This document shows positions 1 through 11,490 of a DNA stretch of 64,000 nt, piece by piece. Origin of the DNA: JAYSSF01 sp043772005 (GTDB lineage: Bacteria > Patescibacteriota > Gracilibacteria > Absconditabacterales > Absconditicoccaceae); contig JAYVGP010000021.1 in NCBI GenBank assembly GCA_043772005.1, positions 98,384 to 162,383 on the forward strand, read 5' to 3'. The stretch's first letter is position 1, and the number at the start of each line of letters is the position of its first letter. Below the pieces are notes generated by a model. That model did no database searches and was not told the DNA's origin. It saw nothing but the letters and a program-made list of their open reading frames with translations. Both the position numbers and the translations under genes were made by a program.

Positions 1-87
1 TAGTAAAAGTAGAGGAAAACATTAGACTAGTAATAACATATTAATTTAGTATAAAAAATCAACTAATAATTAATCAATATTGATCAC

Positions 88-396
88 ATGACTAAAATCC
101 CCTACCATGAATGACCAAATTGCCCTGTGTACGATACGTTTAATCTGCTTAGTAAGCGTGGTGTAATGCTAATTCTCAAATCTATGGGCGAATGACATCA
201 TCAGTTTTGTCAGATTAAATCATCATGCTATAATCTTAATAATAAATCTCTCACTGATAAGCTCCAGGAGTTGATCGAATTTGGTCTTATAGAAAAAAGA
301 AAAACTGCCGAAAGCAGTTATGAATCATATCATTTGACGAATCGTGGACAGAGCTTGACGAAGATTGTAGGAGAGATCGTGAATTGGAGTAAATAG
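88..396 (+). CDS. HxlR-family winged-helix transcriptional regulator
   Basis: This 102-residue protein resembles HxlR/MarR-like DNA-binding regulators. The family core is visible: a Cys-Pro-Val-Tyr segment near residue 12, a helix-turn-helix with SLTDKLQELIEFGLIEKR in the middle, and the wing ending YHLTNRGQSL. HxlR proteins usually bind as dimers and sense redox or small molecules through the N-terminal cysteine. One in-frame TGA falls where the family has glycine (GEG before the recognition helices). It starts at ATG 88 and ends at TAG, four bases from the tail of the convergent VirB4-like gene. Its target is unknown. Confidence 0.8.
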
Positions 397-399
397 TAA

Positions 400-2478
400 T
401 TATTTCACATTACTACTCACAAAGCTCTTCTCGTAATCTGATGCGAGAATCTTGACTGCAACATGCTGATTACCAGCAAAGAATAGTCCTTCTCAGATAT
501 TAGATGAGACAAGTTTTTCTTTTTCTGCTTCAGAAAGTCCGAAGATTTGTTCGAGGGATTTGATGCTAGCAGTAGATTGCTTAAGGAGGACTTGTAGTGC
601 TGAGTTAGTCACAATCGGCTTACCATAGCTAGATTTGAGGAAGTCATCTACATCCTGAGAGATTGTAGTGACTCATAGGCCGTATTTACGAGCACGCTTG
701 ATAATACCATACAGAAACTCAGCTGATACCTCAGTTTGGAGCATAATCCATGCTTCGTCAACCACGAGTAGTCTTTTACGCTTATGAGATCTAACTTTGG
801 CCCAGATATAGTTGAGGATATTATACATCGCAGGAGTCTTGAGACTATCTTCTAAATCTCTGATACTAAATACAGTAAGTCAGTTATCGAGATCTACATT
901 AGTATAATTATTAAATAGTTTAGCAAAGGTACCAGTGACATATTTGGCTACTCTGACTGAAAGTCTATCTCCTCACTCCATACCTTCCAAAACCTGCATC
1001 AGATCCTGCATGAGTGGTGGTGTGAAGCTACTATAATCATCAATTTCAAACGTGATACCCTTGAGTGCATAAGTAGATTGGAGTGCTTTGTCTAGAAGTG
1101 CTTCTTCTTCGGGAGTAGTTCAACCAATCAAGGTACTAATTAGTCATAATAATCCCAAAATCTGACTTCTGAGGAGATCTCCTGGGCCATATTCAACGTC
1201 CTCGATTCTTGGGGGGAGATCAAACGGGTTTACATATTGACTACTATTGATCGCAATATTAACATAGGTTCATCCTACCTTATCCACAAGTCACTGATAC
1301 TCATTTTCAGGATCAATCACAATTACATCGATATTATGGAGGAGATATCTGAGGATTTCTAACTTTACAGTGAATGATTTACCAGCACCAGATGTCGCAA
1401 GCACGACTGAGTTAGCATTTGGTAGTTTACCATTAAATCTATCAAAGATGATGAGTCCTCCAGTATGCAGATTAACCCCATATAAGATCCCTGTATCGTC
1501 GATCAAATCACTGGAAATAAATGGGAAACTACCAGCCAATGATGTGGTAATGGCACTACGAGAAATACCTAAATCATCAATTCCCAGTGGGAGAGTACTG
1601 GTTAGTCATTGATCCATACGTTGTGTTGCAGGTTTGATTCTTAGACCAAATCCAGTGATTTTTTGCTCCAACTTTTTGGATTCTTCACTCAGCTTACCTG
1701 CATCTGCATGGTACATGGTCATATACATTGCAGTTTGGAAGTAGCGTTCTTCTTTGGTGGTGAGTTTTTGTCTGATGTTTTCGACATCTCTATACTCGAC
1801 TTCCAGATCTGCATCGAGAGTAATACCCTTGTTCAGTAAGTCAGACATCTCGGCTTTGAGTTGGGTAGCACGACGCTTCATCATCGCTGCAATAGTGCTT
1901 TCATCTGATGGATAGATAAACCGTGTCGCATCCCATTTACCGTAGAAGTTTAACACATCTCTCGTCCAGAGAAAATCAGTATATGATGGATAATTCTGTA
2001 CATAATAAGTTTTACCAAAGATTCCCGAAAGTTGGAAGTTACCAGGATTAGTCTGCCAGTATGAGGGTGCAATATGAGATTTATAATCTTGCATTGCTGA
2101 CAAGAAATCTTTTTCAACAGTAAGAAGGTACTTTCTCAGATCTGAGTTGAGCAAAGTATCTTGATATTTATCATCAGCAATGGAGAGAAGCTGTCTGACT
2201 TGTTCCTGCATCTCATAGCTAGCGGAGATTTGTGCTCATGTAGATGTGAGATCGGGAGCGGTTCAAGTTTTAGTATCAATAGATTGACTTTTGTTGGTAG
2301 AGGTAGGCACTTGATGCGGAGTTGCAAATACTCGTCCCATTGCACGGTCAATAAGTCAGACTTTGGTTTTTTCACCATGAGGCAAAAGGTGGTCGTATGT
2401 AGGATAGCCTCATCCGATGATTAGTTTGCTGTAGTTAGTGTCGATGACAATATTATTGTACTTATTGAGGTCCGCCAT
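400..2478 (-). CDS. VirB4/TraC-like conjugative transfer ATPase
   Basis: A 692-residue P-loop ATPase of the VirB4/TraC family, the motor at the inner-membrane base of type IV secretion systems. Walker A is ATSGAGKSFTVK at about residues 361-372, followed by VIVIDPENEY. Walker B is LLVVDEAW near residue 570. The C terminus carries the typical GEGLFFAGNQHVAVKI ending. Several TGA codons must be glycine to keep the frame. No other secretion gene is adjacent; related components lie at 31.6-35.1, 41.5 and 58.9-60.4 kb. Whether it serves conjugation, DNA uptake or host contact cannot be told from sequence. Confidence 0.88.
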
Positions 2479-2690
2479 ATGTTATCAATCAAAAAAAGTA
2501 TCCCCTGCATCATCATGATTTTACCTTCTACTACAAGGAAAATTAGTTTTAAATTGAATGCATAGACTGGTAGTATCTCTAATTAAATAAAAAGATAATT
2601 GACTCATTTTTCTATGTTATAAAATGATTACTTGTACCGCGATGCTAAATCTGTAATACTATAGTAAATTTATGTTTTCACTAGTTACTA

Positions 2691-4385
2691 ATGCTCAATT
2701 TTTCTCGTCTTACTCAACTCAATGAACATACTACATGGCTTCAGTCTCAGATGCAGACTGAAAATTTTTATCTTGTGTGATGAGTGGTGAGAGATTTGCT
2801 CTTGTGAATTGATAAGTCGATCGTCGATGTCGATATCACTGGTCCATATCATCCGGATCAGTGGTGGGAAATGATTGATAAAAGTAGTATTTCCACGTTT
2901 AGGACAGAGAAGTTTGGGACGATGACGATGGTGAGAGGATGAAAAATTCACTATGAAATTACACCATTTCGTCAAGAATGAGGTTATGAGGATTTTCGTC
3001 ATCCATGAGAGATTCAGTGGTCTGACTCATTGTTAGATGATGCGAAGAGGAGAGATTTTACGATTAACTGTTTATATTATAAGAGGCTAAAAGATGCTAA
3101 AGAGGGAGCAAAGCCTGAAAATATTTTATGAACTCTAGAAACTAACTTTGATATAGAGAAATATGTGAAACAAGGATATTGGTATGATGAGGCAAGCGGG
3201 GTGCTGTGTGTATGTAATCATGAGATGATTGAGAGACTGAAAGAGGCTAAGCAACAGCGAATCCCTGAGAAGGGGAAAAATGGTGAAGAGGCTAAAAATG
3301 TATTTTGAACTATCAACTATCAACTCTCAGTTATTCACTTAATTGTTGATCCATATCAGTGACTTGTGGATCTGTGCGAAGGAACACTCAGGTGTGTCGG
3401 AGAACCAGATCATCGCTTCCACGAAGATGCGCTCAGAATCTTGAGATGACTAAGATTTGTCAATACACTCAACCAAATCAGTCAGATCCAGTGGGATTTT
3501 CACCGTGATACATGGCGCAGTATGCAGAAATATCACTTCCTTGTGCAGTATCTCGCTAAGGAACGCATCAAGCAGGAAATTATCAAGGTTTTCTCTATGA
3601 AGAATCCATTTGGTTATGTGGCACTATTGGACGAACTCAAATTACTTTCTCTTGTATTTCCTTCGGTTGCCAAGATCAAGTGACTCGAGCAGCCTGTGAG
3701 ATATCATCCGCTCGACACCTATCATCATACGCTTATGACGCTATGGCATCTCCAGAAGCTCAATGACAACTACCTCGTCAAACTAGCAATGTTATATCAT
3801 GATGTAGGTAAGGTAGAGCAGTATAAGTTATATGACATTGGCCTGACTCGTGAGGAGATGACACTTGTCCATGGGAGTTGGCTCAATCATACAGTTTGTG
3901 GTCCTGACTTTGTGAGGAGAGATTTTGTAGCACTATGATTTAGCAATGCTGAGATCGACCACATTGCACGGCTAGTACAATACCATATGTATCCATGACA
4001 GATCCTGATGGCAAAGCCTGAAAATCAAATTAAGAAATTACGCACACTCCTCGCAGAGAGTAGTTATGAGCAGATGCAAGACTTGCTCGACGTGATGGAG
4101 TGAGATAGGCTATGACACTATAATCCCATTCAGTCACAAGCAGAGCTCAATGGACCCGAACAACTGAGAATCATGCTCGACAAGATTTACCATGATGAGG
4201 GTCAGATTACTCTATCTTCACTTGAAATTGATGGGCAAATATTAATAGAGTCTCTTAAGATACAACCCTCCAAGGCATTAGGAAAAATCCTTCAAAAGTG
4301 TCTGGAGTATGTACTAGGTGATCCGAGTAGAAATAAAAAGGAAGAGTTGCTTAAATTTGCGAAGAAGGAACTTAAGAAGATTTAA
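2691..4385 (+). CDS. cca: CCA-adding enzyme (tRNA nucleotidyltransferase) with HD domain
   Basis: This enzyme adds or repairs the 3'-CCA end of tRNA. The class II nucleotidyltransferase head shows GG-VVRDLLLG, the metal-binding DVD and the KRRDFTIN motif, then DPYQG and an HEDALRILRGLRFV segment. An HD motif (LYHDVGK) sits near residue 369. At 564 residues it is longer than typical 400-450-residue enzymes, with extra sequence between the RRD motif and the DPYQG motif. The two glycines before VVRD are both TGA codons, strong evidence for UGA-Gly. ATG 2691 is the first start after an in-frame TAG at 2682. Confidence 0.92.
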
Positions 4386-5038
4386 GATATATATATATCA
4401 TTAGGGTTGCAAATATAGAGGAATAGTGCTCATATAGGAGTTATCTGAAAGTCATTATCATCGTTAAGTGCTATCATACCAAATTTCTCATAGAGGCGAT
4501 CTAAATATAATTGTAGGGGTTGTAGATTATACTTAGTGTGAAGCACTAAGATATTGTGGCATACTATTGCCATAGTTAGACATAAGAGCCATTTGACAGA
4601 TAAGATCATGTGTTGGTTTAATATATTCACTATTTTTATTTCCTTCATAATGCTCTAAAACGGATATACTATTAGCTGAGATATATTTACTATTCACATT
4701 TCTTCGCATATCTTATTAATTCACTCTTTATTGAGAGAAGGCCACTCTTGATTTATATTAAATCACCAATCACTATTAGTATATCTACAACTAAATTTAT
4801 AATATTGTTCGATAAATTTAACTGATAATGGATCATTAGATCGAGTAATAAACGGTTGAGAGATAAGATAATGTTTGTTAAAAACAGCATTAAATCTTCA
4901 TATTACTTAATAACCATCCTTAATTTTTTTTGGCTTTAATATAAAATTAGTATATATGTTGTTTGATGGGTACTGATTAGTAAATCATCAGTTTTCATGA
5001 TAATCTATAGACCTATTGATATTTGTAGAAAAATTCAT
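4382..5038 (-). pseudogene. decayed gene of unknown family
   Basis: One minus-strand frame opens at ATG 5038 and is interrupted by TAA (4907-4909) and TAG (4655-4657). It resumes to a final TAA at 4382. A second frame (4533-4709) reads as coherent protein exactly where the first becomes poor, including the segment HDLICQMALMSNYGNSMPQY. The last part reads LYLDRLYEKFGMIALND, which loosely recalls the C-terminal helix of GNAT acetyltransferases. The simplest reading is one gene broken by nonsense and frameshift changes. It could instead be several tiny unknown genes. Its tail overlaps the end of cca by two bases. Confidence 0.4.
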
Positions 5039-5142
5039 TTAATTTTGATTAAAAAATACTATTACGATTTTAATAAAAATATCTTTTATTTAAATAGATT
5101 ATTATATGTCAATTAATTATCTATTTTTATTATATAAAAAAA

Positions 5143-5168
5143 CCTAGTTACTTAACTAGGTTTTTTTT
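5143..5168. terminator. bidirectional rho-independent terminator
   Basis: A stem CCTAGTT/AACTAGG with a short ACTT loop is flanked by A-rich sequence on one side and eight T on the other, so it can work on both strands. It lies just downstream of the minus-strand pyruvate kinase gene. Confidence 0.85.
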
Positions 5169-5186
5169 GATATATTTTAATGCATG

Positions 5187-6629
5187 TTATGAGATATGTT
5201 CTCAAACCTTCATAATATGTAATGATGGAGCATGATATTCGTTTCTGTGTGTATCAGTAAGTACAATTATTGTATCTTCTGTTGATAGTGACCCTTGATC
5301 TACGAGAAGCTTGAGTGCTTCATTGATCTCGATACCTTCATTAGCGCCAGTCATCATCTGACCATATACACCATAATACATGTTCATCATTGCTCGCGCG
5401 TCGTGATTTCTTGTGAAACCATATACTGGTACACTTGGTCTATAGGCACTTGCAAGTTGTGGTAAGAATCAAGACTTAGTAAAGCATATGAGAGCTTTCG
5501 CCTCAGTATTATCACATAGATCAGTAGCTGCTTTGACGAGATATTTGCGTTGTAGTTTTTCTTCGCTATCTTCGTGACCAATAAAGTCATAGTGCTGGTA
5601 AGTTAAAGTTGCTTCTGCTTCCAATGCGATACGAGACATATATTGGATACACTCAACAGGATAATCTCCAAGAGCAGTCTCGCCACTAGTCATGATCATA
5701 TCAGATCACTCTACTACTGCATGGTAGACATCTGAGATCTCAGCTCTAGTTGGATATGGTTCTTTCATCATTGTCTCCATGAGTTGAGTTGCCATGATCA
5801 CAGGTTTACCGGCAAGCTTACATTTCTGTAGCATTTCCATTTGATAGGTAGGTAACTTCTCGATTGGAACTTCAATACCGAGATCTCCACGAGCGATCAT
5901 GATTCAGTCAGAGTATTGAATAATTTCCTCAAGGTTATCCATACCTTCTTGGTTTTCAATTTTTGAGTAGATCTTAATCTGACTTCCACCGTTGTCATCC
6001 AAGAATTGACGAGCTTCAACCAAGTTATCTTTATTTCTCACAAATGACATAAAGATTACATCAAACTTATTTTCAATACCAAAGAGGATATCTTCCTTAT
6101 CTTGGTCGGTAAATCCTGGAAGCTTGATTTTGATACCCGGAAGATTGATGTGTCTATATGATTTGATAGTTGCACCTGATTGAGCTTGAACCGTAAGAGT
6201 TTTGTCGTCTACTTTTGCAAGTACAGTAACATCCATTAGTCCAGATTCTACTTTAATCACATCTCCTACATTTACACTTTCAACAAGGTATTCATAGTCA
6301 CAGTACATTGCTTTATTGACTGCCTGTTGACTAAGATCAATTGTAAGAGGGAAAATTTCCCCCTTTTCATACACAAGAGGTGATTCGAGTTTACCAGTAC
6401 GTAGTTCTGGTCACTTAGTATCGAGAGCAAGGGTAAACTTTGTTTTACCTTCAGAGTTGAGGCGATGCACAAGATTTGCGGTCATTTTCTTTTCGTCATA
6501 GTCTTTATGAGAGAAATTAAGTCTTGCAATATTCATACCAGCTTGGTACAGCGCTACGAGTTTCTCTTCTGTCCAACTTGCAGGACCGATGGTACATACG
6601 ATTTTAGTTTTTTTGTGTTGATAATTCAT
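5187..6629 (-). CDS. pyk: pyruvate kinase
   Basis: Catalyses phosphoenolpyruvate + ADP to pyruvate + ATP, the last step of glycolysis, probably a main ATP source in a fermentative reduced-genome cell. The 480-residue length matches the family. The N terminus has TKIVCTIGPAS, the active-site region reads MIARGDLGIEVP near residue 244, then MATQLMETM and the MTSGETALG segment, followed by a C-terminal regulatory-type domain. In-frame TGAs, for example after ALDTK and before EHIS, replace glycine. ATG 6629 puts the start at the usual distance from TKIVCTIGP; an upstream in-frame ATG at 6668 is less likely. Confidence 0.95.
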
Positions 6630-6779
6630 TATTGAAAGTGATAGATAAAGAATATAATTGATTGACACGAAACATCAATATAGTGATTTATCGATTGAAA
6701 ACAATACATAGCTATATATTGACTTAAAGTATAAAATGATTATATGTAAATTTATATAATTAACTAATCTGCTCATATA

Positions 6780-7085
6780 ATGATTAAATCTTCTATTGAG
6801 ACTGCACCAACAACATACTATATTAATCAAGCAAATAAATTAGCATTTATAGAGGGATTTTCTCATAACTTATTTAATTTTTTTGTACATCACTGAGGAG
6901 TGACACATAGGGAGATTGAACGACTATTTGAGCGTAGATTTAATGCTATGGTAAGATGAGAAATTGCTTTTATGGTATACACAGATCACTTACGAGATGT
7001 AATGAGTTGCTCCAAAAGATTTTCACCTAATGTTCAAAATGAATTACGTGCATTATTTACTAACTCGGCATTGTTATTTGAATAG
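6780..7085 (+). CDS. hypothetical protein, 101 aa
   Basis: Unrecognised small soluble protein. It has a charged central helix (HREIERLFERRFNAMVRG) and two TGA-Gly codons in a row in an HHGG turn. No signal peptide or membrane helix is seen. The reading frame is intact from ATG 6780 to TAG. It is divergent from pyk. The following 117 bases hold no gene that I can see, only a weak AT-rich hairpin just before the next gene. Confidence 0.6.
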
Positions 7086-7202
7086 ACTTGATATTTGGGA
7101 TCACATCAATAGTCTGAGGAAAACTTTACTGCATAAGAACCACTAGGTCCGTCGCAGCGAAATAAAAGCATAGCTTTATTTTATCTCAGTCAGATATATC
7201 TC

Positions 7203-7784
7203 ATGTCTAATATTCAATATTTTGCGTTAGGAGTACTGGGTGTGTTGGTGATCTTTTCTCTTGCGATGGGTATGGAGAGAATGCTGCGTATGATTGTAGG
7301 TAACTATATTTTGAGTATGTTATGTCTTGCGTTGAGCAGCACGATTGATCTGATTTTACAAAATATTGTACGTCTTCAACTAGCAAATAAAACTAACAAC
7401 TATGTATCAACATATAATTTTCTTTCTCAGTATAAGGTTGGTATTGTGATAGTGATATATCTATTCTGTATGATTACTCTATTTACAAGATGGAAGACGA
7501 ATTTTAGTACAGATCACCTACCATTTCCTCGCTTCATTGTGATGCGGATTGTAGTTATTATGACAGCGATTAGTATCTTATTTACGCTTGCGGTGATTGT
7601 ATGGGGTATCGGAGTACTTGATCCATTCAATATTACTACCATTGTCTGACAATATATTCCTGATCCTAAAGTACTATGATATATATCCTATATGCCGATC
7701 TGGATGATGATTCATGCTGGTTTGACTATCTTCTTGATTAGTGATTTTAGAGGCAGAAGAGTGGCTGTCGAGTTTGAGGACTAA
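7203..7784 (+). CDS. multi-pass membrane protein of unknown function
   Basis: A 193-residue protein with about five hydrophobic helices, starting with an N-terminal helix rich in Leu, Val and Gly and ending in a short charged tail (GRRRVAVEFED without the first residues being certain). Helices recur near residues 5-20, 32-55, 78-95, 112-140 and 155-180. No catalytic motif is seen. It lies 42 bases upstream of dnaA on the same strand and may share its transcript. The position is conserved-looking, but I do not recognise the family. Confidence 0.65.
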
Positions 7785-7826
7785 TTCGTACTTATATGAT
7801 TCCTTTTATAGTTCGATGTTATCTAC

Positions 7827-9308
7827 ATGAGTGATCAACAACAACACTACCGCACCATACGATTAGATATTATCAAATATCTCGAAACACAGACCGATCC
7901 TAAGAAGATCGTGTCATTTCTGGGTCAAGCATGTATTAGTGAAATCAATGAATCTGATCTATGTGTTGTGATTGGTGTACCCAACGAGTTTATCTTAGTT
8001 CAGGTTAAGAAGTTCTTCGGAGAACTATTGCAAAAAGCGATCAGAGAAGTATATAATCCACAATATTGAGCGGGTATTAAAGTTGTATCAACACTACATG
8101 ATCATCATCCAGTAGATCTCAAAAAAATACTACTCAACGGTGCTGATGCAAACTGAGTTGCCAATGCTTCCCTTAGCTCTAATAGTGCATCACCTATTGC
8201 TCGCAACTCACAAGTTACTGTAGATCGTGACATGCTTACTGATTATTTCGGTGTGTTATTTGATCGTAGATTCCAATTTGACAACTATATTGTTTGAGCA
8301 AACAATGAATTTGCATATACCCTCATGGAGCGTATTGCACAGGCTCCTGGGTCAGAGTATAATCCATTTTTCCTCCATGGACATGTATGATTAGGTAAGA
8401 CCCATCTACTCCAAGCAGCAGCCAATCGTATCATTGAAAGATATCCTGATAAGGTAGTAGTATACCTACCGACACCTAAGATTGTGGATGATATTATTGC
8501 TGCGATTAAGAAGAACAAACTTGATCAATATAAGCGTAAATTTGATGGAGTAGATGTGTTGATTGTGGATGATGTTCAGTTTTTGGCCAATAAAGACAAG
8601 TGTCAGGAGATATTTTTCACGATTTTCAATGACTTTATCCAGCATCGTAAGCAGTTGATCTTATCAGGAGATCGTCCACCTCGTGAGCTAACTTTGATTG
8701 AGGCAAGACTTACTACCAGATTTGCTCTTGGTACAACATGTGAGATCAATATGCCAGATTTTGAGACCAGAGCCGCCATTGTACACTCTAAGGCAGAGAC
8801 TAAGGATTTACCCATCTCTTCGGAATTTGTAGAACTAATCGCTAAAACAATCGTAGACAATGTCAGAGAGTTAGAGTGAGCAGTTAATACGCTTGCTACT
8901 AAGCATCATATCCTGCATCGCGAGATTACACGTGACGATGTGATTGAGTGCCTCGCCATGCTATGATATCAAACTAAGAGATGAGCAGGCCATCCATCTC
9001 AGTTACAGTCAGTAGGACCTCGTATTGACGATGTGATGGCAGTGGTATGTGACGTGTGGGATGTGTCACGAGAAGATATTTGTAGTGATAGTAAGAAAAA
9101 GCATATTTCGATGCCTCGTCAGTGTGGTATGTATTGTGCCAAGCATCATTTTGGGCGAACATTTGAGCATATCGGAGAATATTTTGGGGGTAAACACTAC
9201 AGTTCAGTGATGTACTCGATAGACACATTTGATGCGCATCTCAAGTCAGATACTAATCTTGCCCAACAATATCAAAGAGTCTGTCAGCAATCTTGATTAA
9301 AAAATTAA
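7827..9308 (+). CDS. dnaA: chromosomal replication initiator DnaA
   Basis: DnaA binds DnaA boxes at oriC and melts the origin. This 493-residue protein has a domain I of about 80 residues, a linker, an AAA+ domain with Walker A GHVGLGKTHL near residue 185 and Walker B VLIVDDVQFL near residue 245. The C-terminal helix-turn-helix ends with the DnaA signature segment GGKHYSSV. The second glycine of Walker A is TGA. About eight in-frame TGA codons occur, and none could be stops without destroying the protein. It is followed closely by ftsW. No convincing cluster of DnaA boxes is visible nearby, so oriC is not located. Confidence 0.95.
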
Positions 9309-9366
9309 CATCCTCTCGGGTATTCACTGTTGCTCAAGAATCAAAGTAGTTATCTTACAACATTTG

Positions 9367-10497
9367 ATGGATAAAAAACAAACAACATATAGTATTTTAC
9401 GAATAGGAGGGTTTCTGATATTGTTTGGTGTTTTGGCAGTATATAGTGTGAGTATTTATGAATCATTTACCACTTCCTTAGAGTGAATTAGAAGAGGTAC
9501 GTGGGAGTGAGACCCAACCAATTACTTCTATTTTTTCCGTCATATTAGAAATATTTTAATATGACTAGTGATGGGGTTTATTGTGTATAAGATCCCGCTT
9601 GCCTGGTATAAAAGGTATTATATTATTATTTTTTTGGTATTATTGTTATTTCAGTTATTGGTGTTTACACCACTTTGAGATTCATTTGGTAAATGAGCTC
9701 GTAACTGGATTAGTATGCCATGACTAGGAACGGTACAGCCATCAGAATTCTTTAAACTTGGGTTTGTAATCTTCTTATCAGCATGGATTATTCGTAAAAG
9801 ACAGCTTCTGACAGATATTAGGTGATATATTGCATTCTTGATTATGGTAGGGATATGTCTATTTGTTTACCTCTTGATCCCAGATCTTGGTACTATCATG
9901 ATTTTAGGGCTTTTGGCTTTATTGATGTATTGGTATGGATGAGGCAAGAAGAGATTTGTTGTATCTTCGATGATATTGTGACTATTGGTGGCGGTGATTG
10001 CTGCGACTCAGTTTACCTATATTAGACAGAGGTTATCATTCTTTGTGTTTAGTGAAGAAGATAATGTAACCAATAAGGCCGTATGATATCAACAACAACA
10101 AGCTCTCATGGCGATCTGAGGTGGATGAGTTTTTGGTAAATGATATGGTAAGTGACTCCAGAAGTTCGGATATATACCTGAAGCTCAGTCAGACTTTATC
10201 TTTGCCGCATTTAGTGAAGAAATTGGCTTCTTGGGTAATGGTATTTTGTTGACATTATATTTCTTGCTTGCGTATCAGATGGTGATTAGATTGAGGAAGA
10301 TTCAAGATCCGTATTATCGTACCTTCGGAGTCTGACTGATATCGCTGATTGTTATACAGGCGTTTGTTAATATGGGAGTCAATACAAGTGTATTACCCAA
10401 TACCTGACTGACCTTACCATTTATCTCTGTATGAGGCACGGCACTGATGAGTAACATCGTTCAGCTCGTACTGATGCATAAAATTATCAATGAATAA
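9367..10497 (+). CDS. ftsW: SEDS-family peptidoglycan glycosyltransferase FtsW/RodA
   Basis: A 376-residue polytopic membrane protein of the SEDS family, which polymerises lipid II during division or elongation. Typical blocks are visible: GARNWISMPGLGTVQPSEFFKL, then GYGKGLQKFGYIPEAQSDFI with FAAFSEEIGF, and near the C terminus PNTGLTLPFISVGGTALMSN. Many glycines, including those in the GGGG run before FLGKGYGKG, are TGA. FtsW and RodA cannot be separated reliably by eye; the start, the PNTG block and the S-x-GGT-ALM block fit FtsW slightly better. It lies between dnaA and the DciA-like gene, spaced by 58 and 2 bases. Confidence 0.88.
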
Positions 10498-10499
10498 TG

Positions 10500-10799
10500 A
10501 TGAAGACCTTTATGTCATTTGCTGTAAGTAATAAGGCATTTACTAACCAAATGCTTGGACAGCAGCTTATTGTTCGGCTATGACAAGAGCTATGACAAGA
10601 AATTTTTGGCTATTACAAATATCGTAAGCTTATGATTTTTTCTACTGACTCGCATCTCAATCATCAAATCTTTATCCGTAAACAAGAGATTATTGGAAAA
10701 TTATGAGAAAGAACTAAGAAGACTCTTTGAGCAGAGATAAAAATCAAGGATATTATGTTTGTGGCAAGAAGCCACACAAGTGATGAAGAATATGGATAG
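10500..10799 (+). CDS. DUF721/DciA-like protein
   Basis: A 99-residue protein whose core (YRKLMIFSTDSHLNHQIF, a charged helix, then IKIKDIMFV) resembles DUF721/DciA proteins, helicase loaders or operators that act with DnaA and DnaB in many bacteria lacking DnaC. The assignment rests on pattern and neighbourhood: it follows dnaA-ftsW with only two bases between the ftsW stop and its ATG. Five TGA-Gly codons occur. It could be another KH-like small protein. Confidence 0.5.
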
Positions 10800-10801
10800 A
10801 C

Positions 10802-11341
10802 TTATTTTTCTAGTTTTTTCTCAATTTGCTTGAGGAGTTTATATTGGGCTTCTTGGGTTTGATACAGTGTTTTAAACTGTTCTTCGACTACATCATCTAG
10901 TTTCTGATGTAGTCCGCGAATTTCAAGTTCTGCTTTAGCGTTAATGAGATAATCATTTTCGTTTCTTGCTCTATCTTTCTGAGATTCGCGGTTCTGACTG
11001 ATCAAGACGAAACAGGATAAAAAGATTGCCTCAAGTGATACGACCATAGTCAGAAATCCAAACGGATACGGATCAAATGCTTTAATACCGAGTGGTAGTG
11101 TATTGAGTCAGATCCATATTGCAAAAAACCCTGCATTGATAAACAAAAACGACATACTACCACTAAATGCTGTAATTCCATCTGCAACTATATCTACTGT
11201 ACTTCTTTTTTCTTGTATTGGGTGAAGAAGATTATTCATAGTAAGTTCCTCTTCTTTGATAGTTTGTTGAACAATATCATGGAGTTGATCCATATGTTTT
11301 GATTCTTTTTTGAGGAGTTGTTGCATCACATCTGACTTCAT
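10802..11341 (-). CDS. DUF1003 family membrane protein
   Basis: A 179-residue protein with two adjacent membrane helices (around residues 58-78 and 95-115) separated by the family motif FDPYPFGFL, then ISQNRESQKDRARNENDY and a coiled-coil tail. This arrangement is the DUF1003 signature; its biochemical role is unknown. The N-terminal 50 residues are a charged helix. One TGA-Gly joins the two halves. It converges on the DciA-like gene with two bases between stops. Confidence 0.8.
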
Positions 11342-11490
11342 GACTGTTGATAACTACTAAAGATGTTTGATTATAATTGATTGAGTACATTATTGCAACT
11401 CGGAGTTTGAACTTGATTACAATATAATTATAGTGTGGTGGTAAAATTTCATTATGTACCTTACAAACTTTATAATCTTACAAACTTATT

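Noticed and set aside
1270..1290. TTATCCACA, a perfect DnaA box
   Set aside because: A single copy inside the VirB4-like coding sequence, far from dnaA; no cluster or AT-rich unwinding region accompanies it.
7086..7202. Possible small structured RNA (SRP, 6S or RNase P)
   Set aside because: Conserved cores such as GGAAG-AGCAG of SRP or GAGGAAAGTCC of RNase P are absent or only partly matched; only one weak hairpin is present.
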